From the NCBI GenBank assembly GCA_002270565.1, contig NQMI01000031.1, positions 196,343-260,342 on the forward strand: 64,000 bases of DNA, read 5' to 3'. The notes beneath the pieces are model-generated. The model did not search any database. It had not been told where the DNA came from and saw only the letters and a list, made by a program, of their open reading frames with translations. Positions 58,392 to 64,000 of this stretch are shown piece by piece. Both the position numbers and the translations under genes were made by a program. Position 1 is the first letter of the stretch, and every line of letters starts with the position of its first letter. The stretch comes from Stenocarpella maydis. Its lineage: Eukaryota > Ascomycota > Sordariomycetes > Diaporthales > Diaporthaceae.

Positions 58392-60459
58392 TGAGAGAGC
58401 GGGTCACATTAACTGGCTGGAATCCGAGCCGGGTGAGGCGGAACAATTCAAAACTAGGTGCATGCCAAGGACGTACGATGGAGAGGGTCGTGCTCAACGG
58501 GTAAACGAGTCTGTTACCAGTTTTTCATTCGATTTATGAGTGGCTATGGGTGTCATTCCTTGAAGATAACATCTTATTACCCGCGGCTCGTAGTTCAGAT
58601 TGCAATAACATCATTGTGCTTATCCGATGCCATGATTCAAATGGTCCCATGTGGTATGACTTGATCCTATCTTAACTGTGCACCAAGCGCAGCTCCGTTT
58701 GGGCGGGAATGGGAATAGTACTATGTCTTTTATAGGTAAGCGTGACACAAATAGCCAATATGCACTATGCGGAAGCTGACTCATTTCAACGAATTCGTAA
58801 GCCTGTACAACCAGAATGGCTACCATCTCTCTTACAGACAGTTAGTGTCACTGGGTTCTCTGGGTCCTCTGATATCTCAGCTTCAGATGGCTCCTTTGAT
58901 ACAAGACTGAGCTCCCCAGACCGAAACTAGCTACTTTCATCCGCTATTTAAAACAGAAGTTATCATGATGCGACCAGCCGCTGAGTGAACTTAACCCCAA
59001 GGCACGTAGACACGGGAATTCGTTGCGAGAGGTCCGCCCAGGCGGTAACGAATGGCAAGAAACCTCTCGTAGGGGCCAGAATGCAGGTATATCTGTGCAT
59101 GACGGACGTTGGGCCAAGCGAGTATCCAAGGTGCGGACCAGAGCTGAGCCCGGGGCGCGGCATGTTTTTGTCCCTATGCTGCAGCCGCAGCTCGCCAACA
59201 TCCCGGGTGCGCCGCATTCCGTGTTGGTCCGTAGTTTCCCACGGGACCCGTAGGCATGGTGATGTCTAGCGAGGCATATTGCCGCCCAAAGGCTGGGTCG
59301 ACAGCCATGGTATTGGCTGAAGCCGCTCGGTGTGGATCGCGACAATTCGGTCGCCTCAAGGGGGAGTGGGCCACCTGCTTGGACCCCACGACGAGGTGGT
59401 CTCTGTGCTCTCAGGCGGGGCGGCTCAGAGGGATTCCACGCACGAAACGGCCAGGTTAATTTCTCCGTTCCATATGCCTCTACCCTACGAGGCCGCAACA
59501 CCTCGACCGCAGCTTGACCTCCGTGGGCGCCTCTCTTCTGGCCCGGGCGGGGAACCCCCCCCCCCCAGTGACCAGCACTCTCCAGTCTCCCGAAAGGCCG
59601 TAGAAAATTCAGGCCCCGTCCGATAAGCACACGGCTTTCCCGACCGTCAGCCAGGTCACGGCATCCGAGGGTGTCGGTTCCGACAAGGACGGCATTTCAG
59701 GTGGCACGATCGCCGGAATCGTGATGGGCATATGCGCCGCGGTTATTTTGGTGGCGGTCATATAGTTTCTTCTCTGTAGGTGACGAACAAACGTGAGAGT
59801 GCATACCCAGGAGTTGGACAGCAGCATGGAATCTGAAGCCTCGAAACCCGAGTTCCCACACACGACAGAGCCTTTTTCCGACCCGAACCTTTGCAAAAAT
59901 CACAAGATGCCAAGAAGACTGGAGCTGCCGGCCGAGCGAGAGCATGGTGAGCTTGCTGGGTAATTGTCGACGTTGGAGGTGGAAGCACTCGGAAAGAAAG
60001 TGGATACCTGGGTATCTATACCTAGGTACCCTAAAAAGCGGATAATACACAGATGTCAGCCACATCATAGCAGGCAAAAATATTACAGATACGGGCTTCA
60101 TGAAAGTGATTTAACACATGCAGGCACTAGAAGTGTCTGTACCTAGGTGTTTAGGAGTGACTGTTGTGTGAGCTGGTAGCTTTGAGACGCTCTACTAATA
60201 GCCTCGTAATCAATCGTATTTTCACACTCAATACCTAGGTATAGACTTTGGGCCCTCAAAACCCCAATAGGAATCCTGTGTAACACTCTTGCACCTACCA
60301 GTATCACGTGCCGTACTGCATTAAATTGGGGCTCTGTTGAGGCTTAGCCCATGGCAGTGCTGACACTTCTATTTCCCTTCCTTCTCAGCTAGCTCTACCC
60401 CGGAAGCCATTCACCCGAGACCCGTGCTCGCACCAACGTAGCCCCTTCAGTCACTCAGG
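58392..60459. other. 2-kb intergenic region with gene remnants
   Basis: No intact gene. 59000-59760 has a patchwork of frames that may be a decayed surface-protein gene. 60019-60241 contains three TACCTAGGT palindromes. Confidence 0.45.
59620..59764 (+). pseudogene. Membrane-anchor fragment of a decayed surface protein
   Basis: A frame reads SDKHTAFPTVSQVTASEGVG then DGISGGTIAGIVMGICAAVI and ends LVAVI with a stop. A Ser/Thr stretch, a Gly hinge and a single membrane helix is the C-terminal layout of fungal surface proteins, but the cytosolic tail is absent and upstream sequence is in other frames. Could be chance. Confidence 0.3.
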
Positions 60460-61060
60460 ATGAGCTTCGTATTCGGTGCAGGGGACGTCGTCGCTTTTCT
60501 CGGACTCTTCGAGAGGATCGCTCGCGAGGTACGACAATATGGCGGGGCACCACATCATATCCAAGAGCTACAGGTTGAGCTGGGGCTCATGCATGTGAAA
60601 AGCAAACTCTCGCATGTCCTCCAGATCCAACCTCACTCGCCCGAACAGACAGCAAGCATAAAGTAAACCCGCGCAATTGCGCTGAACTGCCAGCAACCAC
60701 TGCTGGACTTTACTGAGAAACTGCGCCGTCGAGAGCCTGGCCTGGGCTATTTGCAAACTGCGGGTGCCATTGGCGCCGTGGGGAGCAGGCTTCACTGGTC
60801 ACTAGCATCCCGCGCGGATGTCGAGGGCCTCCGCACCTAACCTCTCGCTCCTCTGGTATTCTACAGTACTCCAAGGACACAATAGGAACAACCCAAAAGA
60901 ACGCGTGCGTTGCCTAATTAGTTTGGTCAATTTACGCAACGGCACTTTGCTTCCTCTGGTAGCTCGACCCTCCTTGACGTCCTGAAGACAATGCCTCGCA
61001 TCGCCCAGAGCATTGAAGATATACCCCCTGATGAGGGATATTGTAGACAAATGTACGTGA
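60460..61060 (+). pseudogene. Broken N-terminal domain of a fungal STAND/NLR-type or related signalling protein
   Basis: An ATG opens MSFVFGAGDVVAFLGLFERI, followed by HHIQELQVELGLMHVKS and, after an in-frame TAA at 60664-60666, the same frame continues TRAIALNCQQPLLDFTEKLR, REPGLGYLQTAGAIGAVGSR and LHWSLASRADVEGLRT before another TAA. The opening MSFxFGxGDxVAxL, the later LLxF..K.RxxEPxLG and LHWSLxxxxDVxxLR are the recurrent pattern of an N-terminal domain found in many filamentous-fungus proteins, including STAND/NLR-like and ankyrin proteins. At least two stops, then unrelated sequence, mean only the domain relic survives. It lies directly beside the MULE-rich block. Confidence 0.6.
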
Positions 61061-61900
61061 GTAGTGGCTGGCATCAGCCCTCGAGATTGCTATCATATGG
61101 TCGCTGCCCACAAGTTCAGCCCTACCCCCGAGCATCTCGATTCGGGAGGAACTAAGCGGAATAGAGTATAGTACGAGAGATAACTTGTCGCCCTGCTGAC
61201 AAGGTGCTCGTGCATTCGAAAGAAGACTGTTGTTCTCGTGCTCTGCCCCACCCTCAAGGCCGGAAGGTGTTTGGCCCACCGAGACCCGATGGACATGTTG
61301 GTGCTGGCAGTACATAATGAACGCGGAGATTCGCACCCATAAAAACGGAGGGTACACGGGTACATATAGGCCCCCAGTGCACGTACAACGCGCACCACCC
61401 AAATTAGTATGCAAACCATTATTTTGACCTTAGCCGCTATTACTGCCGGTAGTCCTTATTGTTGCTTTAGTAATGCTACTATCGCTATACTCGCTGCAGT
61501 AGGAATCACTCAAATCGATGGTGTTTTGCTATATATCTAGTCTGTACGGACTACAATCTCATCTTAAATTTCCTCCACCTTATTATTATTATCGTTATTG
61601 CTAATGAGGTCCCTAATAGTCAGATCTACCCGTAGCAACTGGTTGATACTTCTAATAGCTGCTGTATGTTACTGCTTAGCCCCTGACCTTGTGCTTAAGG
61701 GTGTGCCTGCTGTTAAGGTCTGCGTAATTGATCTTGTAATGTTTGATAGCGGCCTTTGCTTCTAAGGCTGCTGCTTTGCCTTCTTTGTGACCCTTCTCGC
61801 TAGCTGCTGGCTCTGAGGGATGCTGGCGTGCTGGGCATTACTGCTACGGGCGTCCTCTTTATCTAGGGACTGGAGGGTTATATTATTATACTTGAAAGCT
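61061..61900. other. Transition into AT-rich repeat sequence
   Basis: No coding sequence recognised. From about 61430 base composition changes abruptly to AT-rich with many TAG/TAA on both strands, as expected at the edge of RIP-mutated repeats. No terminal inverted repeat could be paired inside the window. Confidence 0.4.
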
Positions 61901-64000
61901 GAATTTATATTCTATATTAAAGCTGTTGTTGCCCTTGTTTTATTGCTAGCCCTGCTGCTAAGGCTTATTGTGGTGGAGGTTATCTTTTTACCCATTATAG
62001 CCTTCCTATGGCTTTTAAAGAGACCCTCTTCATTAGCTGTAAATGGTGTGTTCTCGTGAGGTCTGCCCTTTGTGGTGGTAACCTTCTTTGGTGAGTGTAT
62101 GCTGAGGAGAGGGTTCTTGAGGGAGAGGTTATGATTGAGGTAGTAGTCTTTATGTATGTTGTTCTTCTTGAGAGGAAGCGAAGCCTCCTCTTTATTAGTA
62201 ATGCGGTTTGTATAGATTATGCTATATTATATATAGATTGCATAGCTATAGTTAGAAGGTCTGTAGTAACTCTGTGGGGCTTCTTTTTGAAGCATCCTTA
62301 ATGCCTTCTAGTGCTTAATTGTAAGTATCTTTAGTGCTGCCCTTAAGACTTGCAGTAGCAGCTAACCAAGCTACTTCTTGCTGTTAAACTTCTGAAGTAA
62401 TAATATCTTCTGCTTTACCTCCTCCTAATGGAGGCCACAAGCAGTATTATTGATAGCCTCGTAATTAGCTATTATTAGATAGAGAAGATTCCCTATCCTA
62501 TGGCCTAGGTATACCTTTAGCTTCTAGTGCATTCGCTTAGTAGAGGAGGTTATATGTAAGCTAAAGTTAAGGGTTTTATAGATCTGATGGGCTGCCTATT
62601 TGGCGATAATCTCCTCAGCCTTATTAATATACTATATCTTAAGGTACTGGATGATTGCCGTTTGGTTTGAGAAGACCTCTTAAAGCTATTGCTAAGCTGT
62701 ATTATAGATCTTGTGATTTGTAGAGTACTCTATAAACTTAAGGAGGTTGAAGAGGGCTGTTTGAGTATATGGCACCTTGTTAGGCACTTGTGAGGGTATT
62801 GTGGCCTTCCCTCTTGCTGGCGCTATAAGGGAAGTGAGATCCTTATCCTCCTTATTGAGATCTTCGGCCTTGGTAACCTCTATGGTGTTTTCCTTTGGAG
62901 CTCCTGGTGCTGGTGCCTCTGGGCCTCCTGTTGCCGGCCCTGTGGCTTCCGGCTTATGCTACTTCTTCTTGATGTTGAGGATAATGTTCATGTTGATGTG
63001 GAGGATATATAGCTGATGGCGTGCCCTGGGGAATTTGTACTTGAGGGCGTTGATTAGAGTGTTATTGTAGTTAGTGATGAAGAGCCTTGGAGGCTTGATT
63101 TGGCACTTGTGGAGAAGACCGTGAAGTTGCTTAAGAAGCTATTGGAAGCCAGATTCTTTCTTATTGTTGATGACTCCTTGGAATAGTGGCAATATCTTCT
63201 TTGTATAGGTTACTGCTGTGTCTTGAAAGAAGGGTATCTTCTTGCTGTTGGTTGAATAGGTATAGTTAAGTGAGAGATTGTGTGTAAAGCGTGGCTCTTA
63301 AACTCACGCTAGCTGCTGTTTCTTATACTAGAAGATGCTTGTGATGCTTCCCTCCTTATTAGTAGCCTAATGGTACTAGCAGCCCTCCTTCTCAAGCTAG
63401 TCTAATGCTACTTAAGTAGGTGTGTAGATGCCCTGCTGCTTCTTGCGATAGGCTGCTAGCTAGTCCTTTATGGTGTTTGGCCCCAGCAGTATACCTGGGT
63501 ACTCTTGGTGTAGAGCTGCTGTGAGTCTCTAAGGCTTTGCAAGGGCTGGGTCTGCAGCTGTATAGGTGAGGAAGTTGTGATGATCTTGTGATAGCTTTGC
63601 TTAGCCTTGCTGGGCTTTGGGTACCACCTGAGGGCTGTAGTGAGTATGCATGCCCTTTTGGATTACTAGTACCCATTTGTTTGATGATGCCCTTATTGTA
63701 TAGGTGATAGCTTGCTATTTGTAGTTTGCTTTGATTGTTGAAGTGTTGGAGACTTTTGTAGTTGAAGATTGCAGCGCACCTCTGCTGTACTCTAAATCCA
63801 CTTGTGTAGGCTTAGACCTTCTGATTGCTGTTAGGAATCTAGTAGATTTTGTAGCTTTATCTAAATTAGCCTTAAGGTCCTTGTAGGTGTTTTATTTACC
63901 CTGGAAAAGTTTGAGGAAGGTAGGAGGGTTGGAAAGTGCTGGTTGATGATGATTTGCAGCAGTAATGTTGGTGTTCTAGTTGTGATAGTTAGCTTGCTAC
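61901..64000 (-). mobile_element. Mutator-like (MULE) transposon relic, RIP-degraded, runs off right edge
   Basis: On the minus strand around 63080-62960 broken frames read PRLFITNYNNTLINALKYKF then PRARHQLYILHINMNI. This matches the MULE transposase core, normally with the pattern TDxxxALxNAxxxxFPxxxHxLCxWHIxxN; here the Asp and Cys positions read Asn and Tyr, as C-to-T or G-to-A mutation would give. Fragments on both sides (e.g. ILPLFQGVINNKK near 63185) extend the transposase. Stops are frequent. Fungal relatives include the Hop family. Ends and target duplication are not visible, and the 5' part is beyond the window. Confidence 0.65.

Overview
This is a nuclear contig from a filamentous ascomycete (Pezizomycotina, probably a Sordariomycete; the class is inferred from gene content, not proven). 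Short introns of about 45-200 nt with GT...AG ends and CTAAC/CTGAC-like branch sites interrupt most genes. The window also carries typical fungal genes (COX16, an ATR/Mec1 kinase, GH51 arabinofuranosidase, GMC oxidoreductase, a DUF3176-like protein) and AT-rich repeat blocks whose copies differ almost only by C/T and G/A transitions, the signature of repeat-induced point mutation (RIP). It is a draft assembly: there is a 20-N gap at 16940-16959 and a single N at 19429.

Region 1 (1-15950) is gene-rich. It holds the 5' exon of COX16 (minus), a divergently transcribed ER protein of the disulfide-isomerase family that has lost its CXXC motif but keeps an HDEL tail, a complete ATR/Mec1-type checkpoint kinase in nine exons, a PARP-type zinc-finger protein with a Lys/Glu-rich tail, and one GC-rich hypothetical gene.

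Region 2 (15954-21573) is a nested transposon island. It is bounded by 96-bp terminal inverted repeats with flanking TA. Inside are two 0.7-kb inverted arms, an LTR-like stretch and a Tc1/mariner-type DDE transposase relic, all RIP-mutated.

Region 3 (21574-34630) holds a hypothetical protein, an amidohydrolase, decayed C2H2 zinc-finger and DUF3176-like sequences lying head to tail, two hypothetical genes, a secreted GH51 alpha-L-arabinofuranosidase (minus) and a decayed GMC oxidoreductase (minus).

Region 4 (34631-39837) is a 5.2-kb stretch where I support no gene. Region 5 (39838-58391) holds a mucin-like membrane protein, a small secreted protein, a very large coiled-coil protein, cytosolic tyrosyl-tRNA synthetase (minus), a dienelactone-hydrolase-family protein (minus) and a Nudix hydrolase.

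Region 6 (58392-64000) is relic-rich: a membrane-anchor fragment, a broken N-terminal signalling domain of the type found on fungal STAND/NLR-like proteins, and a RIP-mutated Mutator-like (MULE) transposon that runs off the right edge.

The genes do not form an obvious pathway or biosynthetic cluster: housekeeping genes are interleaved with repeat-driven decay. I see no clear new multi-gene system. The points most worth a second look are the redox-dead PDI-like protein, the recurrent TACCTAGGTA palindrome, the Nudix box with one extra residue, the large coiled-coil protein, and the places where genes have decayed beside transposons.
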